From: Oryzias latipes
Taxonomy: Eukaryota; Chordata; Actinopteri; Beloniformes; Adrianichthyidae
Reading direction: 5' to 3'
NCBI RefSeq assembly: GCF_002234675.1
Contig: NC_019879.2
Location: 2,166,619 to 2,230,618 of the forward strand
DNA length: 64,000 nt
Below are positions 45,037 through 56,600 of the stretch, piece after piece. Position numbers and translations under genes: made by a program. The notes beneath the pieces are model-generated. The model was not told where the DNA came from, did no database searches, and saw only the letters and a list, made by a program, of their open reading frames with translations. The number at the start of each line of letters is the position of its first letter. Within the stretch, counting starts at the first letter, position 1.

Positions 45037-46927
45037 CATTGTACGAGGCTCACTTGTAAGAACACAATTTATTATATTTATATAAAGACTTCATAATTAT
45101 TAAGATAATGTGACAAAAACAAGTTCTTTGAAAGCCATGCTGATTGATAGTTGTGAATCTTTAGGAGACCGTTGTCCTCGGTTGGAGGTGAGACCGTCAT
45201 CACTCCCCACTCCCTGATTAGCTCTTAGGTGTTAATAAACTGAGTAAAAGTGGCTTGTTCTGTTTTGGTTTTAGGAGACTGTTGTAGATTGATGGAAGGT
45301 TATATCTAATGCCACCATTCGTTTGTAGTGAGGGTTTCTTTAGACAAAATCAACTTCCTTTACTCCTCCCTTAAACCATAAGTGGCAAGAAAGAGTGGTG
45401 TGGAAACAAAGCCACCTTGGAAAAGAGAACCAGGGAACGCAGAGGCAGTCTTTTTGACTGGGTCATGGAGATACTACAATGTAGGCCGAGACATGGTTCC
45501 AGTTATATACTTTTTTGAATTTCATATTAAAAAGTAGAATAAAAAAACAGACAGAGAAGGGAAAATTGAGGAAGAGGCCCGCTAGGGCCGAGGCGTACCA
45601 ACACAGCGCTTAGCGGTCACAAGTGTAGGGGGAAAAAAAGGCTACATTAAAACAAAACGCCCCACTCAGTGACATGAACACAAAGAAAGGAAATGGGGTC
45701 CACTTCGGGGAACACCATCGTTGCCAGACATGCTCTGCTCCAAGCAGTTGGCCCTATAAATGGGAGTGAATAAGAAATTGCTCCCTTCAGAAAACAGGTA
45801 CCATTGGTCATGCCACCATCATCCCCATCTATTTCACGTTTTCTCTTTATCCAATATTCTTTTTTTTCTTTGCTTGATAATATGCAACTATGCAAAAAGG
45901 CAAATACCTCATTGGGGGTGTGATTGTACAAGTTTGCCACTTTCCACTTCTTTTTAAGCAATAAATTTTACTCTACTTGACCTTAGTTAATAATCTCTAA
46001 ATTTAATTATTGTAATGGGACCTAATGTTTGCATTATTGTAAAAAAAAATATTTATGACTCTAAGTAATTACACTCACTTACATTCACGTTAATTTGTCT
46101 CTGTTTTAAATCAATGCATTCCCTTATCTGTATTGAGTTTGATACATCTGTGTGATTTTTTTTTCTATTGTCTACAATCAATGCTCAAAATAAAACAATA
46201 CATTAAAATCAATCAAACTACTGTATTAAATACCTTATGAAAGTGTTTAGATGTCCTTCCTAATTTGGCATCAAATCTTAGTTTGCATTTACATGCAGAC
46301 CCCCTGCTCCTTGTAATTTCTCCAAAGGGATGCCAGTCCTCATTTTAATTCTTGTACATTTTATGAATTTCACATTAATTTCAAATTTTTCACCAAAAAT
46401 GGAATAATGAATAAACAAATGTATATGTCTGAGTCTTCTTTTTGAAATCAATCCGTTCAGTAACAGAGTGTTACAATCAGGACTAGCACAGGACTCTTTA
46501 CAGAGTATAGGCTTTCCCTTTTTTTATTGTTTAAGTTAACTCCTGCAGGTTGAAGGCCTCATAAAACAAGCCTGGTTCTGGATTTCTGAGTTCTGAAGAG
46601 CCAAATGAATAAGTTCATTTTTAAATAGACCCTATCCTCTGTGATATCCCTGGATCCCAAACAATAGCCACCAGTTCTTGTTCTATTTTAGCCTAAGTCT
46701 CTCTCCTTCTGACATCCGTGTCTTGGAGCACCAGGATTGGGCAGAATAACTGCTGACGTGCAAAGCAGATACAGATAAAAATCCAAGTGGGAGATAAGAG
46801 AACCTGTAGATCTTTTGAACTGCTTTGAGCAACAGCTTTAAGAGATTTGAGAAAGCTACTGTCAGCAAGACATAAGGAATGGGAACATTTTTTTTTCAAG
46901 CTTAAGATCTTTTTTCTTTACTTTATT
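45037..46927. other. intergenic upstream of olfactory receptor 4
   Basis: 1.9 kb of AT-rich sequence with no recognised gene or repeat terminus. The open frame on the minus strand at 45647-45961 has no recognisable domain. Confidence 0.35.
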
Positions 46928-47854
46928 ATGAATAGGGTTATAAATACAACCTATATAACTCTTGATGGTTATGTGGAAATACGACGATATAAGTGGCTTT
47001 ACTTCATAGTTCTGTTGACAGCGTATGTGTTGATTATTTGCAGCAATTTTTCCATTGTGTGCATTATTGTTTTGTATAAAGAACTCAACAAACCCATGTA
47101 TATTATAATTGCAGCTTTGTTAGTGAACTCTGTTTTTTTCAGCACTAATATCTACCCAAAGCTTTTGATTGACTTCTTGTCTGAAAAACAGGTCACATCT
47201 TATCCATTTTGTCTTATGCAGTTGTATATGTTTTAGTCTTTAAGTTTTTCAGAGCTCTTACTGCTGGCGATTATGGCTTTTGACAGGTATGTGGCTATAT
47301 GTAAGCCCCTACGTTATCCAACTATCATGAGGCAAGCAACTGTAAGAACTTTACTGGTTTTAGCTTGGCTTGTGCCTGCCTGTCATTTTGCAGTACAGAC
47401 TGCAGTAAATGTGAACTTAAAACTCTGCCGATTAACAGTGAAAGCCGTTTTTTGCAATAACGGCTTCACTGCTTTGTACTGCGCCTTTCCAAAGATTATT
47501 TCTATTTATGGTATAATGACTATAACAAATATTGGGATCTGTCCACTGATTTTTGTACTTTTTTCCTATACAAAGATACTAATAGTTTCTTGCAAGAGTT
47601 GTGGAAAAGTCAGGAAAAAAGCTGCACAAACATGTTTGCCTCATTTGCTGGTTTTATTTAACTTTTCTCTACTTATTGTTTACCATGGTGTTGTGGTTAG
47701 AGTGGCATCTGATTTACCAAATACATTAAATTTTATAATGACAATACAAATAATAACATGCCATCCGCTTTTTAATCCATTTATTTATGGCCTGAAAATA
47801 AATGCCATAAATAAATATGTCAAAATGTGGTTCACTAGGAAAAACCAAAGTTAG
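46928..47854 (+). pseudogene. olfactory receptor 4, one in-frame stop
   Basis: 308-codon odorant receptor reading from MNRVINTTYITLDGY to FTRKNQS with exactly one stop, TAG at 47234-47236, just after LMQLYMF at the start of TM3 (receptor 1 has FFMFYCGSGSE here). The frame is otherwise unbroken on both sides: NTT glycosylation site, KPMYIIIAALLVN, MAFDRYVAICKPLRY, KAAQTCLPHLLVLF and PLFNPFIYGLK are kept. Recent loss or a segregating null allele is likely; sequencing error is possible. Protein cut at TM3 would not function. It is closer to receptor 1 in style than to 2 and 3. Confidence 0.9.
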
Positions 47855-48165
47855 GTTATTTTATGATGAAGGTTTTTATTTAATTTTATTTTCTTTTTTT
47901 CTCCCCTGACATTGGAATTGTTTGTGCTGAGGTTGTCCTCTATCATCTGTTTGTAGTCCATTTTGGCCTGTCGGATGCCTCTCTTCCGGTTGGCTCTGGC
48001 AGAGCAGTATAGGTTCCTGTCATCGGACCTGAAGGCTGTGTTACTCTCCCGCAACAGTCGCTGGACCTCTCTGGTCATCCAGGGTTTTTGGTTTGGATTC
48101 ACTCGGATGCACTTGTCCACAGTAACAGTGTCTGTGCAGTGGTTGATGCTGGAATAATGTATATA
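47851..48165 (-). mobile_element. LINE fragment (Rex1/L2-like pre-RT region)
   Basis: Minus-strand frame has RVNPNQKPWMTREVQRLL and NRKRGIRQAKMDYKQMIEDNL, a segment between endonuclease and RT in common fish LINEs. It starts immediately after olfactory receptor 4. Confidence 0.7.
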
Positions 48166-48169
48166 AGTT

Positions 48170-48736
48170 ATCTCATATTTGCTTTTTTATGTATCACCTA
48201 GACATACAGTATATAGGTCATTTAATCATGTTCGCAGAAGTGTCTGTGTCCAAATCTGTTTCACAGGGAGGTGGAGGTGACACCCTTGGGAGAAGGTGAT
48301 TATCTTTTGAATTCTCTCCAGCATTCTCCTGGGAACCTGTGTTAGCTGTGTCTAGAATAAAACGAAGAACGTTCTGTGTTAGTTTATCTGTGTGAAAAGG
48401 CTTTGCAGGTTTTTTGTTGCCATTAAACACATGATAGAGGGTAAACCATAACATAAACCCCGAAGTCCAGCTCTTAGTGTGCGACATAGATACTCAACAA
48501 AGCTGGTCTGTACCTGCTACAGTCTGGGTGATAAGCTCCCTGTTCAGAATGTAGAACCTACTGGCGATCCGCAGGACCATAACCTCCTAGTTCATGAGGT
48601 AGATATACGATACATCGACTAAGTAAACGCTTTATCAGCCCCCTCATCCCAGACAAAATATAGCTTAACTGAGGTTATTCAATGAAGGGGTGCAGAAGTT
48701 GTTTACATCCATAAGGAACATTACACTCAAGAACTG
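48170..48736. other. no gene recognised
   Basis: A minus-strand open frame (48218-48487, 89 codons) has no motif I know; it could be a downstream exon of the pseudogene that follows, but nothing shows that. Confidence 0.3.
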
Positions 48737-50420
48737 CTAAATAGCCGGCTCAGCAACTTCTTTTTCCTCTGAGGGAACTGTTTCCAAAAATGCAGAGAGC
48801 AGCTCATCTTCCGTGAATTTGATTCCCAAACAGTTTGAAAGAAACTGCTTGGGTAGAGCAATTGGAAAGTACTTTGTTAAGTTGTTGTAGCCAAGGACCA
48901 TGACTTTGGCTATGTTTTTCCCAAATATCCTTCTTGTTACCGGTATTTTAATCATGTTTCCAGAGGTGCACTTCATGACAAAGGTTTCCCAGTACTCACT
49001 AAGTGCATCGAGCAGAACTCCAGCAATGTCTTCACCTTTTCAGTAGCACCATTGGGCTAGACCATCTCAATCTCCAGGACCACTTATTAACAGAGACAAG
49101 TCCATTACTGAAGGCAGCATTTAGTTCTTGGAAAACATTTCCCTTTTGAAGCCTAAGCCTAGTGGTTTTTGGTGGTTGGCAAGGTTCCTGAACTGCTACT
49201 GAACTTTCCACCTGAACCGGGTCCATTGTTGGAGTGTCATCAAGGTCATAAAAGTCATCTGAAAGGAAAGCACGTCCAACCACTACCTCTTCGTCTTATG
49301 AGACTGATGCCTGCGCTGCAAAAATTACATCCTCTTTTTTATCCATGTCATGCTCTGCTGATAAGCAAAAAACAATTGCAAGGTTTTCTATATTGGTATC
49401 TATATTGGTATATCTATATACAGTATATAATATTTATATTGTTATCAGTGTGTTGTAATGTTTCTTGCATCAAAGGAGTTCCTTGTACAGTTGTTTCTGT
49501 ATGAGCAGTTTGTTCAGATGCATGTTCAGCCTCATGTTCAAAGGCCCACACATTTTCTTATCCAATATTGTAGGCACAAGCAATCTCTTTGTCATTTAAC
49601 ACTGTTTCCTTCTTTTTGGATGAAAAATACAATCGTAGCTTCTAGCTTTTCACTTCTCATATTGCTGACCCAAAATGGTCATTATTGGATCAAGCTCTTC
49701 CTCTGTGAAATCCCAAATACTCAAATAAAAACATCCACATCTTCAAGCCTGCTTTTTCCAATTGAGAAAAAAAGTTATTTGCCAGTTTCTAATAGTTGTG
49801 CCATTGTGGCTGTCTTTAATGCTTTCGAATGTGTGTTACCCCCTCCTCTTGTCTCTCAAACCTCAACAAGATGGCCCTCCACATCTTCAAAAAGCCCCAT
49901 TGGAAAAGAGCGCTTGTTTTTCAATGCATTTAGGTCATTCCTTTTTGTGTTTCAGTGGCAGTGAAGGTTTTTACGGGGAGGGGTCTCTGACCCTTCGCCC
50001 AACCCTCCTCCTATACCCGGGCTTGGGACCAGCAAGAGATTCCAAAGAAACCCACTGGCGGAGTTAGCAATTGAGTTACCAGACAGTTTTTCTTGACGCT
50101 GTTTTCTGTGACTTCAGTTTGCATTTGACTTTTGGTTGGGCTTTGACATTAGACTGGTTGTTGCCTTTGAAACAGATGAGGTCCCCTCCAGAACAGCCAC
50201 TTCTCTTCTACAGTATTGTCGTATTGCTATTCGATCACCAACTTTGGGCACGAATATCATTAATTGCTCATCTGTCATTTGATTGACAGCATGGCAGACA
50301 ATCTGTAAAATAAAAATTATAGATATAGTACATTTGGGGGCAGTGGATGAGGCAATGGAAAAAAAACATACACTGTCAAGGTAAACAATGGATCGACCCA
50401 GTTTCCTTTTAACAGACACG
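48737..50420 (-). pseudogene. HECT-associated multicopy fish gene, decayed
   Basis: Minus strand. A block at 50310-50110 has MTDEQLMIFVPKVGDRIAIR, like the end of a SAM-type domain found at the N-terminus of these fish genes. Lower down, 49170-49090 has QKGNVFQELNAAFSNG, and 49020-48740 has LSEYWETFVMKCTSGN, IPVTRRIFGKNIAKVM and ALPKQFLSNCLG, which match the conserved HECT-like N-lobe block of the same multicopy family. Between them reading frames change and include stops (for example between the NVFQEL block and the SEYWETF block near 49060), so the copy is dead. It may be kin to the HECT gene at 4917, but it belongs to a different branch. The catalytic HECT C-lobe was not found. Confidence 0.55.
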
Positions 50421-51789
50421 ATAGGGGGTGTGCAGTTACAGGCGCAGTTACAATCAAAATACGAGTGTAACCCACATGTTTAATTTGCACTGTCCTTTTA
50501 CGCTGTCGTACACACGCTTTCAGGAAGTATCGCAAGATTTCAGAACGTAATTTCAGAACGGGATGTGACAGAGACAACTTCCGTGTATGTTTCATTATAA
50601 ATTAGTGGCGGGGATATTTATCAGACGACATACGTTCGGGAGTTAACGGCGAAATCCTTGCTGTACAACGCCCTGCACCATTGATCCTTTGAATTGTTCT
50701 CACGCTTTTCTCATGCTTTAACTGGCCAGGTTTTTCCACCCAGGAAAATCCTCCTTCCTTCTGCTGATGGGAGCCAGCTGAGTCCATCTGGACCAAATGC
50801 CCAACAGTCCCTACTGACGCAGTAGGACAACAAATCCACACTAACACTCCAACAATAACTCCTACCAAGCAACAAGCTGCGAGATAGTATTCGAAAGGTG
50901 CCTTTATTATTGTTATGATTATTATTGAATTCATGTTCTCTTATAGTTCTTTTAATCTGTGCACCCATTGCTTTATTATTGACAGAACGGACCCGGAAGG
51001 GCAACATTTAGGCGTGCTGACAAAAATTTCAGCCACGGCTGAACTTAAACTGGAGTAACGAGCGGATTGTGACAACATGTCTTTATAAAAATGACAAAGA
51101 ATATTGTCAGACACAATTTATGGGGGAAAACTCCTTTAGGTTACAAAAGGGAACGTGAAATGAAAATACGTAGAGCCCAAGCAGATGTCAACGCTACGTA
51201 GTTTGTCCAAGTGGGGTTACCGTAGTGTGACGTCATACTCAGTCGAAAGGACCCCGAACGGAAGTTCCAGGCCGAAAGGTTATGGTACCTACACCGTATT
51301 TTGTGATTTGTGCAAAGGCGATACTGCATTAGGACATGTATTGTCTCTGGATATTATATGTATCACTTGTTTGATAAGTGCCTTGCCTAACAATTTATGT
51401 GTACAAGATACTTCAAAAGCACATATATTTGAGAGTTTGCTCTGCACTTATATTTTCCCACAAATTTTTAAAAACAGGTGTGAAAAGTATTGACAAGTCA
51501 ACCCAAGTTTGATTAAGATATACAGTAATATCCTCATTGCTTCATCAAAGGTAATAAATACAATGGCACTTCGGGCATACAACAAATTTTGTCATTTTCA
51601 ACAGCCAATTTCTTCCTGAGCATGTATCAAGTGGCAGGAAAGTCTTTTGTGATGTTTTGTAAAACAGTATCTCATATTATACCAAAAAAAAACCATAAGA
51701 AACCTTTTAAAAAACTTTAGGATCGTTTTTGGTAAGAAATCAATGATAACTGCTGCTCTGTTTAGTGTTTTCAGGGAGTGGGTGAAGAA
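50421..51789. other. no gene recognised
   Basis: Includes the possible 5' region of the minus-strand pseudogene (50600-51000). 51140-51310 has tgacgtcat (51227-51235), a CRE-like site, without a supported transcript. 51500-51780 is AT-rich. Confidence 0.3.
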
Positions 51790-52335
51790 AGTTTATTTTT
51801 TTTAACTTTATTGTTCAAAATGTAAGTACAGCCAAGAGAGCAAACATATTACATGCATTTTACACAAAAACATTCAGGTTTCCACAACTTTCATACAAAC
51901 ATACAGCTTTCTTAAGGCTTTCAGAGATTTAACTGAGATACATTTCAATTTGTTTGATTTACACGGGGGGGGGGGGGGGGGGGGGGATAGAAGATGAATA
52001 GAATTAGCATTTATGAATATACAATTTGCCAAATATAATGATAAAATTAATTATTAGTTTTTATTTGAGTCCAAGTTTTTATTATAAAACCCAAAAATTG
52101 TATATTCGAATTTCAGAGTGAAGTTGGGGTGAATATGATTACTGATAAATTGTAAACACTTCTTCCAAAAAAATTCTAATTTCAGTACAATTCCAAAAAA
52201 GAAGATTAATTGCTTTTGGATGTTCTTTGCAAAAGGCACAAATCAATTTTTTAATGTATCTTAGCATGAATTGATTAGTGGGGTAAATTTTGTGAATGAT
52301 TTTAAAAGAAACTTCTTTCATTTTTTATTTTATTT
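51790..52335 (-). mobile_element. L1-type LINE 3' end fragment
   Basis: Minus-strand frame near the top has KEVSFKIIHKIYPTNQFM, CAFCKEHPKAINLLFWNC (a CCHC-like motif) and LEFFWKKC, the C-terminus of an L1-type ORF2 in fish. A T-run at 51795 marks its poly(A). A run of 22 G at 51965-51986 lies in the 3' UTR. Confidence 0.7.
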
Positions 52336-52339
52336 ATCA

Positions 52340-52735
52340 TAGATTTTTGGGTCACACTCCAGCCCTTTCTCCAAATGCTGCCGGGAACAAAACGTCTTCA
52401 GTAGTTTCGAAGCCGCAAAATAACACGAGGAGAACGAACGGCCGTGACGTCTTACCCGAGCTCCAGTAAAGTGAAATTTGATTGGTCACGTTCTGCAACG
52501 CGACCAATCAGTTGTCAAGTTACAGCGCTCCGCGCCGCCATGACGCAGTCTGTTTGAAAACAATGGCGGCACGGAGCGTTAGGTCCGAAGATGAAGACGG
52601 AAAAAAAGAATAAAAGTTGACCGTAGGAGACATGGACACCCTCTAGTAAGCGAGGCCGACCGCGTCCTCACAGCGAAAAGACCTCAGAGGATCCGGGAGT
52701 TGGCGGCAGTGACCCGGCCGAGCCGATAAGTTCAG
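52340..52735 (+). promoter_or_regulatory. promoter-like CpG-rich stretch with candidate first exon
   Basis: GC-rich compared with its flanks. It has two CCAAT boxes in opposite orientation (gattggtc at 52480-52487, gaccaatcag at 52501-52510), a tgacgtct CRE-like site (about 52445) and agccgccatg/atggcgg motifs. A splice donor (gtaaaa) follows ttcag at 52735. A short open frame, MAARSVRSEDEDGKKE, starts at 52563. It may drive the gene whose exons appear after the transposon at 62560; that link is inference. Confidence 0.4.
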
Positions 52736-53044
52736 GTAAAACTTTTGATCTAAATGGGCATGTTATATTCTGGGCTTGGAGGCTACGGGGTTATATTTAA
52801 CCAATTCCGGGGCTATTTTAAATAGCAAAAAAACCCACATCCTTCCCTTTTTTCAGGAAAAGAGTCTTCATCTGAAGCGATTGAAACATAATCACAGAGG
52901 CTGGACGACGTGGAAAAAACCTATGAGGTGCCGTGTAGGACATTATTCAGAATTAGCATTCATAAACACATATAAAATCTCTCACACACACTAGTGAAAT
53001 GCTTGTATACATACAACTGAAAATGTATTCATTCACATACACAT

Positions 53045-53220
53045 GTGAAATCTCTCACATACACATGTGAAATGCTCTCACACACACTACTGAAAATGCT
53101 CTCACACACACTACTGAAAATGCTCTCACACACACTACTGAAAATGCTCTCACACACACTACTGAAAATGCTCTCACACACACATGTGAAAATGCTCTCA
53201 CATACACATGTGAAAATTTC
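53045..53220 (-). repeat. 24-bp minisatellite, left array of copy 2
   Basis: About seven units of gctctcacacacactactga aaat type; the last two are the cacatgtg variant. Reverse complement of the right array. Confidence 0.95.
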
Positions 53221-53889
53221 AATAGAAACGGAAGGCATTTCAGTAGAAACAACGTTTTTTTTTTTACTTTATTGTTAGAAACGAAGTTGGTCGACTGAAG
53301 GCATTTCAGTGGAAATGAACCTGTGTCCGAATTCCTGCCCTGATCCCTAACTACTAAAACCCTATATAGTGCAGAACTATATGTAGTTCTCTGAATTTAA
53401 AAGCAATTCAGACACCCGTGCTCAGTACTTTTTTCTTTTGGGTGTTGTTCATAACGCGCTTGACACGGAAACAAAGTGGCGCATTACCGCCACCACCTGG
53501 TCTGGAGGCGAACTACTCCTATTTAACGCGGAGAATGACACTTATTTGTCAGAGTAAAAACATAATAAATATGAACATTTTACAAAGACTATTTATGAAT
53601 CTGCTGTGTTCTGATCATGGAAAACGTGACTGATTTATAAATAATTAAATTACAAACACGTTGGTGTTGATTTAATGTATTTGTTCATAAATAAACCCCC
53701 AAGTTATTTTTTCATGCCAATATTTATTTTGTTTTTGTGCCGCTGAACGATTAACGGGCTCTTGCAAGGAGGCATTTTTTTCTGTAGTTTTCTTACACCT
53801 TACTGAAAATGGCTTTGAAAATGAATCTGTCCGTGTTCCTGGCAATAATTCAACCGTTTTTCGTGAGATCAAACTGAAAACGAGCAGAT

Positions 53890-53968
53890 ATGCAGCATCA
53901 CAGGATGGCAAGGACAAGCAGACATCTCAGAAGATTTCCTCTGGATGCCCTGACCAGACAGAATAACT
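53890..53968 (+). CDS. possible first exon of the transposase gene
   Basis: An open stretch from ATG at 53890 (MQHHRMARTSRHLRRFPLD) ends at a splice donor (gtaagt at 53969). It lies where copy 2 departs from copy 1, upstream of the fold-back insertion and in the same direction as the transposase exon with its acceptor at 58748-58749. Joining is unproven and no domain is visible. Confidence 0.3.
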
Positions 53969-54764
53969 TGTAAGTTAAACTTAAAGCTTTTTTTTTAGTT
54001 AAACTTAAACTTTAACTTAAACTTTGTTACTAATCATGCTCAAGGTTACACAGTCTCCTGGGTAAGAGTTTAACATTCTTTTTCAAGTGAGTTGTGTAGT
54101 CCAATTACATGAAACACTTGTGAGTTCAAAGTTTAGAATTTTTTATTCAGAGTCAAACCATATCACTTGTTTTAAACAAAAACAAAACAAAAACTTTCAT
54201 TTTTAAAAGTTTAAATGAAAATCCAAAAACCCAGCCAAATAAAAACCACGAAATTTTCCAGAATTAATAAATACTTCATAATCTAAAATGTAAGACATCA
54301 AAATAAATAGAAACATTAAAAAAATGTGGGTAACGCTTTCTTTTACAGTACAGTACTTACAGTGTACTTAAGTGGTATTTACATGGTACTTATAGTGTAA
54401 CCACTGGGTACTTTCAGGGTACTTACATGGTACTTTTTATGGAATTTACTGGGTACTTACAGTGTGTTTACATGGTACTTTCTATGGTACTTTACTGGGT
54501 ATTTACATGGTACTTTTTGTGTTTACTCTGTACTTACATTGTACTTACTGTGTATTTATATGGTACTATTTGGTTCATACCTATGTGGTACATACTGAGT
54601 ATTTATAATATTCTTACTGGGTATTTACATGTTGTGCAAAGGTGTCTTTTATGGTACTTACCACATGTAAGAACAAGGTAAGTACAAATAAAGTACCTTG
54701 ACCTTTAGGTCTGCACTCGCTGCACGTTTCATGGTATTTACCATGAATTTACCACAGAAACTAC

Positions 54765-55790
54765 CCCTTAAGTACAGTGAAACTGTAACTATAAAAGAAA
54801 GTCAGCCCTATTTCCACTCAACTACATGGTACTTTCATTACTAAATACTGGGTATGTTCACTTGAATAGTACTTGGTACTTACCCCTTAAGTACAGTGAA
54901 ACTGTAACTGTAAAAGAAAGTCAGCCCTATTTCCACTCAACTACATGGTACTTTCATTACTAAATACCGGGTATGTTCACTTGAATAGTACTTGGTACTT
55001 ACCCCTTAAGTACAATGAAGCTGTACTGTAAAAGAAAGTCAGACCTATTTCCACTCTATTACATGGTACTTTCATTACTAAATACCGGGTATGTTCACTT
55101 GAATAGTACTTGTTACTTACCCCTTAAGTACAATGAAACTGTACTGTAAAAGAAAGTCAGACCTATTTCCACTCTATTACATGGTACTTTCATTACTAAA
55201 TACCGGGTATGTTCACTTGAATAGTACTTGTTACTTACCCCTTAAGTACAATGAAACTGTACTGTAAAAGAAAGTCAGACCTATTTCCACTCTATTACAT
55301 GGTACTTTCATTACTAAATACCGGGTATGTTCACTTGAATAGTACTTGTTACTTACCCCTTAAGTACAATGAAGCTGTACTGTAAAAGAAAGTCAGACCT
55401 ATTTCCACTCTATTACATGGTACTTTCATTACTAAATACCGGGTATGTTCACTTGAATAGTACTTGTTACTTACCCCTTAAGTACAATGAAACTGTACTG
55501 TAAAAGAAAGTCAGACCTATTTCCACTCTATTACATGGTACTTTCATTACTAAATACCGGGTATGTTCACTTGAATAGTACTTGTTACTTACCCCTTAAG
55601 TACAATGAAGCTGTACTGTAAAAGAAAGTCAGACCTATTTCCACTCTATTACATGGTACTTTCATTACTAAATACCGGGTATGTTCACTTGAATAGTACT
55701 TGTTACTTACCCCTTAAGTACAATGAAACTGTACTGTAAAAGAAAGTCAGACCTATTTCCACTCTATTACATGGTACTTTCAGTAGTAAA
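54765..55790. repeat. 118-bp tandem array in left arm of fold-back
   Basis: Eight units with ggtatgttcacttgaatagt starting near 54850, 54969, 55088, 55206, 55324, 55442, 55560 and 55678. The middle units are almost identical, and two sub-variants (aatgaaactg and aatgaagctg) alternate irregularly, which suggests recent expansion by unequal exchange. Confidence 0.93.
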
Positions 55791-56486
55791 TGCCACTTAT
55801 TACCTTCCCGTACAGTGTACATGAACACACTTGGTCTTCTGACCTCACCACATGAGACAATGCTAACCTGTTGGTAAGGGTAAAGTAACTACATTGTAAA
55901 AAAAATATACTGGCCTGATTACTTCTTGTAACATGAGGCAAGTTTAAAGAGAAACAAGACAGCTGTGAAAACAACAATCTTTAATATGATACATGTCTGC
56001 AGCATACAAAGTGTCATCACAATGAAATAGGTTTTAAGTACAAAACAGTACAAAGGAGAATTCTAAAAAACACATTATTGGCCTGAGGGTCGTGCTTTTT
56101 GTACAGTTTGGTAAAGGTGCAGGACTTCTTCAGGGTTTGTAACTGCAAGAAAATTCACAATATGAGCTCAAGTGAACATAAAAAGCATAACGACTTTGAT
56201 GCAATACAAAATAAATGTTACTTATTTAATCATTTCTGTAATGAGTTTGATAAATCTCTATGAATTTTTTTATCGCTTTGACTGTAATGCTTGAAATTAA
56301 TCAAGTACTATCCTCATTTAAAAACATGATAATAAATTATTCAAAACTTAACTTTTTTTAAATATTGTTCTAAAAATGAACTTTTTTAAATATATATTAT
56401 ATAATGTCAGGAAAATATGTAAAACAACAAGGCTAAATAATTAGTTTTAATACTAAAAACACCCCGAGTGTGTGTTTTTGTTAAGT

Positions 56487-56600
56487 ATGGCAGGGGAAGT
56501 AAAGTTGCAAATTCCCAGCGCACTTGAATGCAGCACAACTACCCCCAAAGTGAACGTGCAGATTAATCCGGAGAGCCTCGAGGCGCGCGCAACAGTTTGA
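56487..56600 (+). CDS. short ORF in the centre of the fold-back
   Basis: 37 codons from MAGEVKLQIPSALE to EARATV, in a GC-richer island, followed by a splice-donor-like caggtaagcc at 56618. Not recognised. It may be a leftover first exon of a lost transposase gene, or chance. Confidence 0.2.
   Translation: MAGEVKLQIPSALECSTTTPKVNVQINPESLEARATV

Noticed and set aside
45647-45961. 104-codon minus-strand ORF
   Set aside because: No recognisable motif, low-complexity composition, no supporting context.
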